In this document: positions 46,047 through 59,912 of the stretch, one piece after another | How positions within the stretch are numbered: position 1 is the first letter of the stretch | How the letters are laid out: each line of letters starts with the position of its first letter | Assembly: GCF_036669915.1 (NCBI RefSeq) | Contig: NC_089319.1 | Span: 7,854,346-7,918,345 of the forward strand | Direction: 5' to 3' | DNA length: 64,000 nucleotides | Source of the DNA: Pocillopora verrucosa | Taxonomy: Eukaryota; Cnidaria; Anthozoa; Scleractinia; Pocilloporidae | Position numbers and translations under genes: made by a program | The notes under the pieces: model-generated | Databases searched by the model: none | What the model was told of the DNA's origin: nothing | What the model saw: only the letters and a program-made list of their open reading frames with translations

Positions 46047-49000
46047 CAGTTTTTCAGATTTTCAGTATTTTGTGCCAGGGGAAATTAATTGTTTCTCATT
46101 CAGAGGAACCCAAAATAAGGGGACCTAATCTAGAACCCAACTACTTCTTATTTGTGCCACATGTTTGAAAATTATACAAGATTTCTCAAGCAAATAATAT
46201 TTAGGAACTTGAAACAACATTCTGCTGGGCTGTAAGAGAATTTAAGTTTGAAAAGTAACATTATTACATAATGTTTCACTCCCTATCATTTTGATGTAAG
46301 TCGATGAAACATGCCTTATGTTTCAGTTTTGTGCCCGAAAAATGTCTCTGAAATTAGTCTTAAAACCAAATGTTCATGAAAACCTTTACTAGATTGATCA
46401 TGAGATTGGGAATCAAGGAAATTCAAACAATTTGTACTTTAAATCCACATGGGCCAGCTGGGACACTGAGCGAGGTGGTTAAGTATTCATTTTAACTACA
46501 AACAGGGGGGGTGTGGGGGAGTTGTCCTAGTAATAACCTAATGGGGATATGCTGAATGACATTTTCACAGCTGGATTGACTACTATGGGGTTGCCTTTTC
46601 TTTAGAGTTATTAGAATGGAGTCTCACAGTTTCGCAATTTTGTGGGTAAAAAAATTTCAGTATATAGGGATTTAAAAATGGGAAGATTTGCAGTTATAAA
46701 GTTGTTACAGTTGCCCAAAAATGAGTAAGATGGGGTCCATAATTTGTCACAGAATAGACTATAGTGGAATGGGAGTTCCGAGAGGCCAGCAGCACATGCC
46801 CAGTGGACTGAGTGGTCTTTCTAGCCTGTACATTACTTCTAGACATTTACATCTAAATTTTTCCATAAGATATCAATTCATGATCCATGAGGTGATTAAA
46901 CCAGAGAAACTTAAAAGCTTGTGGGTGTTAATTAGATGTCACACAATATTCTCCAACTGACATGCTGGGTAATTAATATCTCCTACTACTCCATACACAA
47001 CTCCCCATATATGCAGGCTTAGTCAGGTTTATTTACTTACATTTACTAGTATCTCATTTTACTTTTTTTTTTTATAAAGGAATGCTATTTTTAGAATAAA
47101 AATGTTTGCTGAGAGACAATCTGCGTAAACTGACCTACCCCTGAATGAATCAAAATATCTTCAAATTCATCAATGCCAGCCACCTCTTTTTCACATCTAC
47201 ACATCTGCACAGATCACTCAAAGCTTCAGTGTCCCCTCTCCAGGCCACTTATGGGCATTTGACCATTGTCCCTGGCCGCGATGGGTAATTTGAACTTGAA
47301 TTGTCAAGTCTTTCCAGCAGTATAAAAGTGTTACATCTGTTTAAAGGTAAATGCGAGGGAGTGGCTCAGAAGAAAAGGTCTACATGGTCTAGCTTAGTCA
47401 ATTTGTAGAAAGCCATCATGATGGTTGCTGAATTTTCCTTTTTCAAAAAATATAACCATCAAATCCAGCACTTGGGTTGGGCATTTGAACACAAATTTTG
47501 TCCTGAGGGTGGGACTTTGAACAAACCAATTTCCTCAGAAGAAAAAGGGGAAGGGGTGGGGGGAAAGCTTCAAATTGATCAATGCATAAACAATAAAAAA
47601 ACTAACAAACAAACAAAATTCTGGATGAAATTTATTCCACAAACATTCTATGGAAATTCAATGTCATTAAAATAATGACTGAAAGTGGACCTAACAATCA
47701 AACTCACTTCATTAAATGACTTACAACATCAACTGGTCTCTGCAACTAGCAAGGGAATTGTGCAAGTACACATAAGTAGAAATCTGAAATGCAGTTAAAT
47801 GCAATGCAACATTGCTTTCCAAAAATGATAAACAAGACTTCTTGTCTAAAAATCCAAAAGATATGTGAACCACTCCTGACTTTCTTTAAAAAAGCTGACT
47901 ATAGGATTTGTCTTTCCTTTGACTCAAAGTTAATATCATGCATTAGTTGTTCCTGATGTAATAATTATTTTCTTTGTGAGAAGTGCAGTAAAATGTCCCT
48001 AGATTTGAGGGGAAAATTTCACTGCTCTTCTCTTTCTCCTCCAAGAAAACTGAAAGATACTAAGGTTAAGATGAATGCAAATGTACAATTATTGTGACTG
48101 TCTTTTTTTTCAAATGAATCTGGTAATTTACAAGTTCGTGAAATGAAATTTAAAGTAGTCTGATGACAATAGCAGTTTACTTAATCTTCACTGACAATGA
48201 TGGTTTATCCTGTTTTCTTAGTTAAATATCTGCTTACAGACTTGAACTAAACCTGAACCATGGCAACTTAGACTTGGTTCTTTATGCAGCAAAACCTCCT
48301 CTCTCTTTAGAATAGGCCTCACTTAATAATACCATTTGAAAAATATTTCTACATAGGACACCTTCACAAGTATTTCTGAGCAACAAAACACTACTCATTC
48401 AGACAATTTTCCTTTAGTGGGAGGTGGTGATATTTATTATTTTAGTTGCCTTTATCTTGTGGATGCCATGGAAAATTCTAGAATCAGTTTAATGCTATGG
48501 GGCTCTTAGTAGATCTTAAAATTAATAAACTAAAAACAGATAGCATTTAAAAACATAAACTGAGAGGGATGCAAGGGAAAGCAACTATAAATTTTATTTG
48601 ATTTAAGTCTGTGCCTGTCTAAGGAAATCATTTATTACTACAATGTAAGGTTTGATGATTGTCAAAAGTATCAAAATGAAGCTTGATGGAATTTGTGATG
48701 GATAAACTCCCCTAGAATAGGGTTGATTAATTGCAATATTATTTTGCCATATTGCTGATGCTCAGCCAACTTCACTTAGCGAAAAAAAAAAAAAAAGCAT
48801 TTATCTTTACAGAGAAGTCTTTTAACCAGAGTTCAAATGCCAGTTTCTGGACCTTATACCAATGAATTAATTAACAGAAGCTTGAGAAGTTTTGTTTTTT
48901 AAAAATGAGTGGCTATTGCCTTTACTATCAGTTGTGGCAATGAACACAGATTTATGACTGTCATATTCCATTACATGACATACTAGTAAAACCCCTGATC

Positions 49001-49193
49001 AACTTTGCAGGCTACTTTAAGAGCAACAACAGGGTGATTGGGTTTAACCTTCTTAAAAGAATGGTTACAGCATTAGAGCACAAAAGCACACCGCAGTTCA
49101 TTTGTTTAGAACAATAAACTCAAATATATTTATAACCTAACTTAAATTTAGAAATATTGAATGTATCTCCTAACACATCTGTATATGTTTTGA

Positions 49194-49199
49194 TTTATT
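49194..49199 (-). terminator. Candidate polyadenylation signal of MRTF
   Basis: TTTATT on the plus strand, AATAAA on the minus strand, about 340 bases past the MRTF stop codon (49537-49539). Plausible position only. Confidence 0.25.
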
Positions 49200-49536
49200 T
49201 CTGAATTTAGAAAGTTTAATGAACAATTAATACATAGTTTCAGGAGTCTTACCAACATTATGATAGATTTTTGATTGGGTAAAAAAAAAAGGAATGAATG
49301 AAGAGATTTTCCCATTAGCCAGAGTTAGTTTCATAATTTTTAACTATGAAAAAAAGGCTTACTTGTCAGAACACAAAAAGGAGGAACTGTACATAAACCT
49401 AAACAACTAATCTACATTTTCTTACTTTGCTATTGATAGTAATTTCCAATATGGCAACTATCATTTTAGATTATTACTACAGTTAATCATCATATTATGT
49501 TACCAAATAACTACCAATAGTCAACCAGAACACAAC

Positions 49537-52500
49537 CTAAATACAGTAATCCATTGTTTCTGCAAAGTCTGTGGGTGGTTGAAGTGCTGTTGGAGTCTCT
49601 AGGTCAAACAGAGATAGATAAGGCAAAGCCTCATCGCCCTTGAATGTTGTCATAGGGTCATACAAAAATGCAGGGGGTGTTCCTTTGCCGAAATTGTTAT
49701 TGTGAGAAAGTTCAGCACTTCCTTGTTGTGTAACATTGTGTGCAGATGGTGACAGGCTTAAATCAAGCCAGCCTAGATTATCTGTCCTCCCTGCTCCATT
49801 GTTTGCCATTGGAATAGGTATGGCATTAGAAGTGTGATCCATTAAGGTTGAACTTTCATCTGTATCACAAGAGTCCACTCTCATAGGAGACATAGGGCTC
49901 ATTAGCATATAGTCAAAATTAGACAAAGAATTGTTGCCAACAGGCATTTGGCTCACATCCTCGCAGCTTTTTGAAATTCTTCCCACAGAGCTATGTGTTG
50001 GTAGAGTGCGAAGGTATCCCAGACTTGGTGACTTACTCCCTGTAAAAGATTGTGCAGGTGATGATTGCGACGTTGACAATATCCCAGCAAAAGAACTACT
50101 ACTTGTTGGCAATTGACTGCGAGGTTCTGTAAATAAATTACAAGGACATTGGCTTCAAACTCACAAGGGTAACTATAACAATAATAATGATAAAAATAAT
50201 TACAATAAATCAATTACAACTATACTAAATGTTACTTTTTGTAATAATAATAATAAATATTGTAATATTTCACAAGGGAGTCCCTGTTCACAAAATTAGA
50301 AACTAGAAAAATAAAAATTTCAAAAAAAGTTTATTCTTTAACAATACTATCACCACCTTTATGCAATGACAGTGGAGCTGACAAACCACTGGCCTTTCAT
50401 GAGAGTAAAACTGGAATAAAGTGGGAAAATTCAGTACCCAAATACCACTAACATGTAAAAAGTTCATGCACCAACCTCCTAAGATTTCAAGTATGTCATC
50501 ATGATCCAGTGAACTGAAATTCTTCATCATTGCCTGCAAAGATGGAAGAAATAAGGACCAATGCGTCATGACCATACTGGCTTAAACCCGGCAGCATACA
50601 ATGCCTCAAAAGTGCATCACAGAAAAATGTGAATACCTGAGCTTGTCATCTCCCAGGCTTTAAAGAATTTGCAGTTCCAGTTGCAAGTGTAATGACAGAA
50701 ATAACCTTGGCTACTTAGTTGGCTCTTTTATGCAGGGGTATTAACAGATATCAAAAAAATATATGAGACTATACTACGAGGCCAATAAAAATCTGAAAAT
50801 ATTACAGTGCTAGTTCCTTTATAAGGGATAAATCCTCGTAAACACACAAATATTACTTGCAGATTCAAATATCACCCACTCAACAAGGGTCACTAACAGA
50901 GATGTACATTGGTCAACAATGTGCAAAGCAATGATGTTTTATACTTAAAGATAATTTTTTTGCTAAATTGAAGAGTGAAATTAAATATAATAGCTCACTA
51001 GAGAAAAGAAACACCAGAGAAGCAAGAGAAAACAAAAAAAGAACCCGAATGGTTCAGGATGGACAAGACCAGCCAAAATCATCAATAATGAATTTTGAAA
51101 AATTCAACCTAAAACTAGAGAAATACTGTAAAATATTACGTGGCTCCCTTTGGTGGAGTATCTAAACATTGTTAAATGACAGAGGACTACCAAAGAAAGA
51201 ATGAAGGCAACAACCAAGATCAGAGAAGATGCACAAACCTTTTGTAGTTCTTGAGATAATTCCTTGTCTTGGATAACAGACTCTAAAGGCAATTCCATAT
51301 CTTCTTGCTTAGGACTGGTACTTGGCATGGCAAGGCCCCCACCAATCTGCCCCCCAACTGAAAGGTTTCTGTTCTGCTTTTGTGACTGAGCAGCCATGTG
51401 AGCCTCGTAACTTGGTGGAGGGGCAGCAAAAGGGTTTGATGGAAATGATGATGATCGTTTGTGTGTTGATACAGGGAACTGTGGTTCAGACAATGACCGT
51501 GGCTTTGTCTGTGGCAGCATCAAGAAGTAATCATCTGGGCAATCAGATGAAGATCTCTCTGAATAGGACCTTTGCATTTGGTGACTTTCTGGCTTCATGT
51601 TGGCCTGGAAAAGGTTACCATTTGGTAAAGTATCCATACTGTGAGAAAGCTGATCCATTTGCAAGGGTGATAAGTTTGACAAGTCTGAGTGCTGTGAACC
51701 AGGTGATGGAAATGATTCGCTCTCTCCATCAAATAGGGGATGTTGTTGATCCCAAGGAAGAACATGGCTTTCCACACTGCTGGGGTTTGAGTCAAAATTG
51801 CTAGGGCTTAGGTCCAATGATTGAGCCTGTTCCTGTAAATGAGCCAAAGCATTATCAACCTGTTGTGGCTGATGAAGAAGCTGTTGCTGAGGAGAATGAT
51901 TTCCAGGTGACAATTGCACATGTTGGCCCTGTTGTTGGATTACAAATAATGGTTTTTGCTCCTTCATTTGTTTGTGATCAGGTGGCGGGCTGAAAGAACA
52001 ATTTGTGTCTGTTAGAGATTCCTTTTTCATTGCTACATTCTGATTGGTGACAGGTGTATTTTGAGGTTTTGGCTGGATGTTCTGTTGCTGTTGAATGTTT
52101 AGGTGCTTCAGTTGTAACTGAAGGTTCAAATATTGAAGCTGCTGGAGTTGTTGCTGAACTTCTGGTGGCACACTAAGCTGTTGAAGGCTTTGGTTATTTG
52201 CTAATATCTGCATCTTCAACTGCTCTACAGCTTCTAAACTTGAATTTTGCACATTTTGCATGGGCAAGGAGTTTGAGCGCTGCACTGGTGGATGGGTCGT
52301 TGTTCTCGGAAAAGCTTGAGACACACTTGGTGCAGAGGTTGTTATCTGCTCTTGCGTTGACACCACAACAGAGGCTGCACTATTTGAGTTTGGTGCAACC
52401 TCTGTTGGAAGAGGCCCAGCCTCCTTCAGGCGCTTAATTAAGTCTGTTTTAGAGCCAAACACTGGAAGCCCACGTTCCTTCAGAGCTCTCCTCATGTCAA

Positions 52501-55413
52501 TGACTCGCATGTCTTCAATTTTGACAGTTTTTTCAGAATCACTACCACTGCCATTCTTGGAGCCATTCGCCCCAAGTTTAACATTTTCTGGAATGGAAGG
52601 TAACATACAATGATGGGGGTAGTTCTGGTATAACACTTGCAGCTGGAGGTAAAGTTGTTGTTGCTGTAATAACAAACCATATGGTGAGTCTGATGGCAAA
52701 TCACATTTCTGCACCTCACCATTAGGTGGCCGATACTCATGATACTTGTATTTTTTAACCTTTGGCTTGGCTGCTTTCTTTCGAGACTTTCCAGTTTCCT
52801 TCTTTGGTGCTGTTGATGACACCTGCACTGGAAGTTGTGTAGGTGCTATTAGATTCAGGCCATTTTGCTGTTGTAAAAACAACTGATGTTGTTGCTGCTG
52901 TTTTGCTTGTTGTTGCTGAGTGTGTTTTTTAGTCTGTGCTTGTAGAGAAGCAAGAGCTTGCACTGAAGATGTTATGCTTGTTGATGCTGGAGGTGAACCC
53001 ACACTTGAAGGGGAAGACACATGGCTCAAATCTGGTGAAGGAGATGCATCTGGAGAGTCAACACTATCAGGAGAGAGGGACTGCAAGTAATCTGTGGTTT
53101 CAGTAAAAGGCACAGTTCCCTCTTGCACTGCCTGGCTCATTGGAGTACCAGCTTCCAAGATATTCTCCTTCACTAGCTCCAAGGGACCAGGTCTGTATGA
53201 TAGTTTGTCATTGAGATTATCTTCCAGTTTCTTCCTTTTCAGTTGCATTTGCTTGTCGATCAGTGAAGGGTCCACCGCACCAGGAGTTTCTAAGGAAACC
53301 AAAGACAACCATCATTTCCAAAACTGAAAGAGCTCTAAAATCTACAAAAAAGTAACCCTTTTTATCCTTCCAATTTCAACACAATCTCCTAAAATGATGA
53401 TAACTTTTTTTTTTCCTACAATCAAGTAGATCAACTGAAAGGAGAATTTCAGATTAAATTGTGGGAGGAAAGGGCTAAGAAACCAATCAGAACCTTCCCC
53501 CCATGCATTTTCTTTATTTTGGTTGCAGTTTTTTCCTCTTATTAATTTATCAAGTTTCACACTTCTCACATGCTCCCAAATTTAATTAGTGTCACATAGC
53601 ATTGACAAAAAAATATTATGAAATTATGACCAGTAATAAGCTCCCTCCATTCCACAGAATACAGAAAAAAATCACAGCAAATGCTGGCCTGGGAAGAGGA
53701 ATATCTTAGGCAACCACAGGGATTAGAAAAACTCTGAGATAATCAATACTTGAAAATAACATCAGCTAAGCAAACCATTGGGAGAATTAATTAAAAAAAA
53801 GAAAGAGAAAGATGGATCTTCTTCACTTGTTTCTTGAAAATACAATTGCCATAGAACATCTTAAAAATTTACCACATCAAATCAAATCTAAGAGGGACCC
53901 ACAAGGCTGTCAAATAGGCATACGCCACAGGTCTTGATGAGGTTGCAACAATAAAATTATTAATCCCAAAATATTCTGAATGATTAAATTGGTATAAACT
54001 GGGATTTGGTGAATTGAACCGCCGTTGCACGAAAAATCACCGAAAGCGTGCTTGTTGATTTGTAAGAACAACCCATTTTTCGCCCGAAAAAATAAACAAC
54101 TTTTCGAATGCGTTATGAATAAAGAAATTCTTTGTTTGAATCAAAATGCATAGTAATAAACATGGCTTGCACAGAGCGCGCACACGTTATAGTGGATTTT
54201 CTCAATGTTTCCTTTGATTTTCTTGACAGTACCACAGAGACCAGCTGCACATAAGAGATTGTGAAGTCTAATTATGTTTTCATTCCGTCGTAAATGGATA
54301 TCGTGATTCGCGAATTTAAAGAAGAAAATGAAAGTAGGTTTACTGGAGACGAAAAAGATAAAAGTGAAGGAAACATAAAACCAATATATGAAACTGAATT
54401 AGCACCGTCTGAATTGAAATGCCACGCAAGTAAGCTATGTAAAAAATCATCATGATTACTTCACTTAGTATGCAATAACTAATAGAGAACAAAAAAATTT
54501 ATTATGAAGGAATCTGTCGTGAAACACAAACATTTGTCCTTCTCAACTCGAGCGTCAAAAATTGTAAACGTGACGAAAATAAACTACGTAATGGCATTAA
54601 TCTCTAAGGAAAACACCTCCATTTTCCAGGGTTCTCAAATGAATTTCATTGATCGAACTAAATGTCGGGATACTTCCATACAGCTTCTGTGAACTGAATC
54701 GATAAGTCAAAACACCTTCAAACTGTCAAATAAGGTTGGAGACACTACTACAGCTGAAATCTGTTCGCCAAAAAAAATATAGCTCACCTTTTAAAATGTG
54801 TCTCTGAATCAGTTGGGCACGATTTGGCCTTGTTCGTATTTTCTTCTGCAGTAAATCACCAGTCTAAAAGCCACAACACACCGAGTGGTCAGTGTTTTCA
54901 GTTCCCCTACATTTTATTTACATATCTCTCTTAGTTTAAGACAGTTCGAGGATAAGAACACACACAAACACACATTCTAAAGTTTCTAAACTAACCTTCG
55001 CTCGTTCGAGCTTCGTCCTCTGAGAAAGAATTGCTGGTGCTGCACTAACGGCTAGAAGGATAAATCAGAGAGTTAGCCTCAACGATAGCTAGAGAGATAA
55101 AGTCGAATGACAAGCAATAAAATTACGAACCAGGCATAATCCCTCTGCTCACAAGTTCCTGACGGGGTTCTCTTTGAGAGAGCTTTCGCTCCAAAGCTGC
55201 AATGAAAAATTTACCATTTAGAGCCCCAAACGATCAATATAAAATAAAAACTTCCAAAAAATACCCAAAATCCGCAATTTCATTTACAGAGGGAGGAAAA
55301 GGTCGGAGAAAGCAAATTAACTAAAGGCCCACTGATATCGAATCTGTCCTACCATCTCTGTTACTCAGAAGTTGTGAATGGCTCATAGATGGTTGGCCTT
55401 CCAAAGGCGCCAT
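49537..55413 (-). CDS. Myocardin-related transcription factor (MRTF/MKL)
   Basis: Coactivator of SRF that shuttles from cytoplasm to nucleus when G-actin falls, and switches on actin and actomyosin genes. Seven exons: 55353-55413, 55131-55196, 54996-55051, 54788-54863, 51239-53289, 50476-50533, 49537-50126; total 985 codons plus stop. Three RPEL actin-binding motifs: LSQREPRQELVSRGIMP (about 25-41), IRTRPNRAQLIQRHIL (about 70-85) and LSYRPGPLELVKENIL (about 115-130). Basic box KKYKYHEYRPPNGE precedes a glutamine-rich part. SAP DNA-binding-type domain MRVIDMRRALKERGLP... at about 341-375; Gln/Leu-rich coiled coil (dimerisation) at about 439-493; Ser/Pro-rich C terminus with LDHDDILEIL, as a transactivation domain. 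Cnidarians would have one gene ancestral to MYOCD, MRTFA and MRTFB, so no vertebrate symbol is given. Confidence 0.93.
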
Positions 55414-55587
55414 TTCGGGGACACCGTCGGGTCTTTGAATATTCCACGACATGCTAAAGCAGGATTTTTAAAGAGCAAAACCCTAAGTGTCCCCAACTTC
55501 CACTTGTGTATTCCGTTTCCTCATAAAAACTCTTTTGGAGAACCCTTGGAAGGCAGGGGCACGGCATGACATTACGTATCAACAGAA

Positions 55588-55609
55588 CCCGGATGTACAA
55601 ATGACGTCA
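55588..55609 (-). promoter_or_regulatory. CRE and ETS-like motif upstream of MRTF
   Basis: Perfect CRE palindrome TGACGTCA at 55602-55609, about 190 bases upstream of the MRTF start codon, with CCGGATGT (ETS-like) at about 55588. The same CRE octamer lies at a similar distance upstream of the myosin II gene. Function is inferred. Confidence 0.35.
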
Positions 55610-58600
55610 GAGACAAATTTGGAGCATCAACAATAATCTGTCTGCACTTCTAATTTTCCACGCTGTGATTGGTCAAAATTCTTGATTGCGTTACTTATGG
55701 CCGCGACGTACGAGCTTCGAAATTTACAAGAATTACTTTTGGTTTCCCAATAATCATGTGATGAAATAAGTTTAGTTTTGTAATGAGAAAATTAGAATCT
55801 CTCTTTACCATTTCCTATCTGTAAAGCGTTGTTAGTCAGTGTTCTTGCAGGAAATTTCATCATTTCCTTCCACTCTTTATGAATCGTCGAGACAATTTAG
55901 TTTACTCTCCTCTTTCATTTGAATAACAATACTGTGAACAATAGAGCTGCGATCTCTGATTTATTCATTTTACTTGCTCTCAAAAAGTCCTGACCCCCCC
56001 CAGAAAAGATAAAATAGGAATAAACTTAGTCATATAAGGTTAAAGGATTGGATTTACTCCGCCAGGCGGACACACCTCTAGAATCAAGTTCCTTGAAACA
56101 CAATGAATTCTGATCTGTTGAGTTTCATGTGACTTCCGTGGGTTTTACCATCTGACTCGAACCTAGTTTACTTTATTTATTTCAATCTAAACCGCGAGTG
56201 AGGTGCAAGCTTTATCATCGGTGTTACTCGAAAAAAGGATTATAATAATTTTCAATCAAATAATTCCGATTTATCACATTTCGATTTGAACCATTGAATC
56301 ACGGTACGATGACCCATCGAACGATCTGTCTCCTTATCAGAGTTAAGAACTAGTCAACCTACCTATTTGAACATGCATGTTGATGAAATTTATCCTTCAG
56401 ACCTTCAAGTTGAGCTGATTTTGAGTTTCACTGAAGTTTACTCTACCACGAGAGCAACTAAAGTACAATCAGTAACATAATCGTGTGAAAGAGTCAATGA
56501 TTAATCATCACACCATCCGTTAATCCAGGTCAGCCCACCGTAATCGTGTTTCTCAGATTACTCCAAAAGCGTTAAGATAACAAAGAGAGGAGAAAAAACA
56601 AACGTCACGTAATATTCCTCTTCTTCTTCTGTGATCCGTTATCGGTGTTGAATAGAACTCTTGTTTGGGTGGAATATCGTTCTTCTAAAAACTGAAGCGA
56701 ACCTCAAGTTGTTTCGATACTTGTCAGGAATAGCATGAGGTGTTGGTTTTCAATATGGCTTTATAACAATATTTTACACTTCCGGTGGGACCACTCTGTC
56801 ACTCTGTCACGCCAGCCAACACTTTTTTTTTTGCCTTTACCGTGTCTGGGCTTAGAGGGATTGAAAAAATAAAGTGTCGCCAAGATAATCCTATGGTGAA
56901 TGGATTAAAGCACAAAACTACGCACAATTCTGGTCTATATTTAAGGTCTGTTTATTTTGCCAAGTTGAAAAAACAAGCGTGTCGGCAATATCCAGTTATT
57001 CTTGTATTTTCCAATCTTAGTTTTGTTTCGGTCATGTCCGTGTAGCTTCCGATCATTCTCGAAGTTTAATAAGACAATATAATCTAAATTTGAAGCAATA
57101 ATTAAACTTAAAAATAACAGCAGGTCGAATATCTCTGCCTCAAAATTAACTTTTGGTGAAGATGGAGACAGCGGTGCAACATTGTGCCAAATGCTCCGAT
57201 TCTGTCTAAAAATTCACCCGTAACCTACGCGCACACGTAAATCGATCGTCAACGCTTGTTTTTCTTACTGCTCAACGGTTGCGTCATTCTACACCATAAA
57301 GCCTACTCCAATGAAATTACGAAAAAGAAAATGAAAAACTGAAAACCAAATCATAACAATTCAGCCGGCTAAATCGCGTCGTTCAAGCCCTTCCTTTGAG
57401 AGCTTCCGGTGAATATTGTTCAGTGAAATACTGTTTTTGAAGAAAATAAACTGTATGGAGAAACAACGCATATCCAGCGAGTCTAACATCATATTGGTTG
57501 CTCAGGATTTCGATTAATTTTTTTTCTTCTGAGAAAGCTTACAACATCACAACCCGGAACTCGTTCGGCTCTATCGTGATGTCAGACGCAGTGGTGATTC
57601 CCCCAGGATGGGATATGCATGTTAATTTCTATAACTAATTACTTTTCTCTTGACTACACCCTAAGGTGTACGTCAATAATAAAGAACCTCTTATTCAAAG
57701 CCAAAAAAAGCTAACTCGGAAAAACGTCAATAAAATAGAAATAGACGTTCAGATGCGCAATAAAAGAGTGCAGGCTTTAAATAAAAGAGCTTAGGATTAA
57801 AATGGTCTGTGAAAATTATACCGACCAAACCGAACTTTTGACGGAACTGAAGTAGATAAATATTCAACAGTTAAATCTCTAGGGGTACTGTCTTTTAGTT
57901 CTTGGCAAGAAATGGGATAAATAAACACAATCACACCCTTTATCTTGTTTCTGGCTCTCCTAACTAGACGCCATAAGTATTATAACAGCGGAACTCCAGG
58001 TGTAAAACAAGCTGCTCGGAATCGACCTTTTTCAGGATCAAAAGAGTTTTTAGAATTATTTGTGCGTGGTATACTACTCTGTAGAGCTAGGGTACAATAT
58101 AATGTTATTGGTGAATTTCCTATAGGGAAAAATAATTTAAAATAACTAATTTAAAATAACGTGGTTCGTGATAAATGTTTGGCACCGGCTGTCATTTCCT
58201 CATACTCTAGTGAGCTTCTTTTCGACCATCGTAGATAAGTACTTTCCTATAGCACTAATCAAACTTCCGTAGAATGGTTCACAGAAAGTCATAACGAATT
58301 TAGTTGTCTGAGAGAAGACAAAACATGAAAAGTCATATCTACGAACAGAAAAATGTTTCAAGCTTGAGAGAACACGAGACCGGATGGCTGCGCGTTACAA
58401 AATCAGCCAGACGCGGATGATGCCCACAAAAAGAAGATTAACCTGACCAGACAAAACAGGTGAGGATTAATAATGGTGTCGGGTACCGTGACGTTAATTT
58501 TTTGTGTCCATCCTAGCAACTTTCTGGGTTTGTACAAACAAATAGTAATAAAAAAAAAAAAACATGAAAAGGATAGATGCGCTTAATAAACGACCCAAGG

Positions 58601-58900
58601 ACAATATCGGTACTTGCTTTCTAAAACAATAAAGGCATTTTGAATGCGTGGGCAAAGTAGCAGCAGATTCCATCCAAATATAAGTGTGGCCAGAATATTT
58701 TTTTTTCAGAAATTCGTTTCCTTTTCTTTTTATTTGGTCCTCGATTTTAAGTCTTATGACGGAAACTTAGGGTAGGACATGTGTTAAGAAGACGAAAATG
58801 ACTTTTTCGCTTGAATTTTCAGAAATTTGCTGATTCAGAGACGAGCTTTGCGATTGTTAACATTCATTTTGCTGAATTCTATGGAAGTTTCTAAAAAATT
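55610..58900. other. Intergenic, no gene recognised
   Basis: AT-rich DNA upstream of MRTF. The longest frames (56785-57045 and 57945-58145) have no recognisable motif, and the second is followed by a small duplication of AATTTAAAATAAC. No splice-linked coding segments found by eye. Confidence 0.4.
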
Positions 58901-59140
58901 GGACGGAAGGGTCTGAGACCGGACAGAAATGTTCGACATCGGACCGAGATGATACGACAGAATATCGGAAAACAGACGGAAGTGGCCGAAATCGGACGGA
59001 AGGGGTCTGAAACCAAACAGAAGTGTCGAACAGCGGAACGAGATTATACGAATGAATGTCGGAAACGGACGGAAGCGTCCGAAATCATTTGGAACGGTCC
59101 ATAACCGAGGAGAAGAGTCTGACATCAGACACAAGGGAAC
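58901..59140. repeat. 93-bp tandem repeat
   Basis: Two units, starting at 58901 and 58994, begin GGACGGAAGG and share ACAGAA, GTCGAACA/TTCGACAT, GAGATGATACGA and GGAAGTGGCCGAAATC. A decayed third part follows to about 59140. Short GGACGGAAG words recur inside each unit. A false minus-strand frame (58835-59209) arises from it. Confidence 0.7.
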
Positions 59141-59392
59141 GTGGTGGAACAAAAGCTCACTATTCGTTGTAATTAAAATTAGCAAAGGCTGACAGCGTAA
59201 CGGAGACACCGATAGTTATTGAAGTATCAGTGAGCAAAGTATTAGTTACTGCATAATAAAGATTCTTTCGTCATCTTTATTATGCAGTAGAAAGTGAATT
59301 TTCAAGTATCTCATTTCCCATCAATTTCGATCTCTTTTATCAGTTCACTTTCCTTGTTCACTTTGGTTTTATTCTTGTCTCTTTGGTTACTT

Positions 59393-59590
59393 AACCCTTG
59401 AACTCTCAAGATCTGATTGTTGATTCTCCCCTCTAGCTGCTAAACATTTCCTTGTAAATTAGTTGTAAGAGTTTGGTGCTAGATCAAGATAACAACTTCG
59501 ACCTGGAAAGTTTGAGTATTCTTGGTACCTGTTTACCGATAAATGTCTGGATATTATGGGGAGAAGTAACATGTTGATTCTTTCATCTCA
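59393..59590 (-). mobile_element. Family B MITE-like element (inverted copy)
   Basis: TTAACCCTTGAACTCTCAAG, CAGATCTGA-type start, CCCCTCTAGCTGC, CCTTGTAAATTAGTT and TAGATCAAGATAAC are the reverse complement of the copies at 12008 and 45836. Confidence 0.65.
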
Positions 59591-59713
59591 GAATATTCTA
59601 ATAATGAAGTAGCATATAGCACCCTCAGAGAGGGTAACAAGAGGGGGTGAAGGGGGGGGGAGGGGTGGGTGGGTGGAGTGGAGTCCTGACCCGCTTCCCG
59701 TTTCAAGGAAAAT

Positions 59714-59912
59714 TAACCATTTATACCCTATCGTCAATATGCATATTCTCCATACTGTTCTCTATACATTTCATGAAGCGCTGACAAGGAGAATTTGTTT
59801 TAAAATCAAGAGCTTATAAGTTGGTAATCATTTCCTTGATTCTCGTGACCTTAATGTTTGATTCAGGGGTGATATTTTAAGAAATTAGAAGCTGGTCAAT
59901 CTTAGGGGTTAA
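59714..59912 (+). mobile_element. Family C MITE-like element
   Basis: TTAACCATTTATACCCTATC, ATATGCATATTCTCCATACT, CTCTATACATTTC, AAGGAGAATTTGTTT, TTGATTCAGGGGTGATATT and closing CTTAGGGGTTAA. The best-kept family C copy. Just upstream (59640-59690) is a G-rich low-complexity run. Confidence 0.7.

Larger units (their letters stand above)
43630..49193. other. Intergenic: DCUN1D3 3' UTR, MITEs, no other gene seen
   Basis: After the DCUN1D3-like stop the sequence is AT-rich and non-coding except for the family C (44990) and family B (45836) elements. Open frames such as 46721-46960 and 47418-47675 show no family resemblance and lack convincing splice context. Confidence 0.5.

Noticed and set aside
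51322..51804. 160-codon plus-strand frame
   Set aside because: Antisense to the large MRTF exon; no family resemblance.
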